From assembly GCF_019970045.1 (NCBI RefSeq), contig NZ_JAHXYI010000002.1, positions 434,001 to 498,000 on the forward strand: a stretch of DNA of 64,000 nt, written 5' to 3'. Below the pieces are notes generated by a model. The model was given only the letters and a program-made list of their open reading frames with translations. It was not told the origin of the DNA and did no database searches. This DNA is from Chryseobacterium sp. GVT01B. Its GTDB lineage: Bacteria; Bacteroidota; Bacteroidia; Flavobacteriales; Weeksellaceae. Numbering within the stretch: position 1 is the first letter of the stretch; every line of letters starts with the position of its first letter. Shown piece after piece: positions 63,415 to 64,000 of the stretch. Made by a program: the position numbers and the translations under genes.

Positions 63415-64000
63415 TTAATTTAATGGTAGGGTAAAATAAAATGTAGAACCTTCATCTACGATACTGGAAACACCAACATTTCCGTGGTGCTGTTTGATGA
63501 TTTCAGAGCATATGAACAGCCCGATTCCCATCCCCTGGAACTGCAGTGAAGATTCTTCTACACGATAGAATTTCTTGAATACCGCATCCTGTTTAAAATC
63601 AGGAATTCCAATCCCAAAATCAGTAACATTGACTCTCACTTCCTGAGCTTCATGATCCACAAAGGTGGTAACGATCACCTGATTATTATGAGGTGAGTAT
63701 TTGACAGCATTGGTCAGAAAATTAATCAGTACCTGCTCGATACGGATCTCATCCAAAGGAATTAAAATATCAGGTTTTGTTCCGTGGCGTTCTATTTTTA
63801 CCTGTTGCTCATGAGTCTGCAATATCGTTTCAATCGCGTTACTGATCACATTTTCCAGATTAACGGGTTTTTTATTGATTTTCAGTTTTCCATTTTCAAT
63901 TTTCGACACATCCAGAAGATCGGTGATCAGAGTATTGAGCTTTTCAATCTGTGTCTGAACTTTTGTAACAAATCCTGCTTCAGCACTGTCTTTATCTAAT
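63415..64000 (-). CDS. Histidine kinase, C-terminal part (cut by window edge)
   Basis: About 194 residues remain, open to the right edge. The end of HisKA (TLITDLLDVSKIENGKLKI) and the ATPase domain are visible: N box (NFLTNAVKYSPHNNQV), G1 (VTDFGIGIPDFKQD), G2 (GMGIGLFICSEIIKQHHG). The H box lies outside the window. The frame continues upstream of the GTG at 63909, so this is not the start. It precedes the hybrid kinase by 5 bp, forming one operon. Confidence 0.9.
   Translation of the reverse strand, partial: LDKDSAEAGFVTKVQTQIEKLNTLITDLLDVSKIENGKLKINKKPVNLENVISNAIETILQTHEQQVKIERHGTKPDILIPLDEIRIEQVLINFLTNAVKYSPHNNQVIVTTFVDHEAQEVRVNVTDFGIGIPDFKQDAVFKKFYRVEESSLQFQGMGIGLFICSEIIKQHHGNVGVSSIVDEGSTFYFTLPLN

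Overview
The window looks like chromosomal DNA of a Bacteroidota member of class Flavobacteriia, most likely Chryseobacterium or a close relative. The evidence is an AT-rich composition, Bacteroidota-type -7 elements (TAnnTTTG) ahead of several genes, secreted proteins with short N-terminal signals ending in SQ/AQ, a DnaX that lacks the zinc module, a reg_prop/Y_Y_Y sensor kinase, and small double-glycine leader peptides. No tRNA, rRNA, CRISPR array, insertion sequence or prophage block was seen. The genus is inferred from remembered families; no search was run.

Layout. 1-5040: dnaX (cut by the left edge), a TetR regulator with an alpha-oxoamine synthase, two small regulators, and a secreted DUF1349 protein. 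5642-9284: a large one-component-like sensor kinase with its LuxR-type response regulator. 9379-18170: a secreted protein and a set of metabolic and regulatory genes (membrane AraC, MFS, Crp-family regulator with a DoxX module, PhzF, YCII with an ECF42-type sigma factor). 18176-21777: DUF1062 protein, aldehyde dehydrogenase with tandem operator-like repeats, AraC regulator.

21808-35432 is the metabolic centre of the window. metE (B12-independent methionine synthase) has a cobalamin riboswitch leader. Next to it is an eight-gene operon, prpB-prpC-prpD-mmsA-acyl-CoA dehydrogenase-hydroxyisobutyryl-CoA hydrolase-mmsB-enoyl-CoA hydratase, with a second cobalamin riboswitch in its leader. Together the eight enzymes would take isobutyryl-CoA (from valine) to propionyl-CoA and through the 2-methylcitrate cycle to pyruvate and succinate, avoiding the B12-dependent methylmalonyl-CoA mutase. 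The simplest reading is that B12 shuts off both the B12-free methionine synthase and the B12-free propionate route.

35937-51199 is an accessory, surface-oriented region: tandem TPR-TM-LuxR regulators, XRE/transposase-type HTH proteins, two operons of secreted proteins with C1q/TNF-like jelly-roll signatures (three genes each), a GT2 glycosyltransferase flanked by a duplicated and decayed HTH gene end, three small housekeeping-type enzymes, and two previously unlisted double-glycine leader peptides (47 and 48 aa) rich in cysteine.

51224-57590 holds an EmrB-EmrA-TolC type tripartite efflux operon with a divergent AraC regulator and a MarR regulator. 57614-64000 holds a histidine kinase/CheB/CheR/response-regulator cluster without any chemoreceptor or flagellar genes; its last gene is cut by the right edge.
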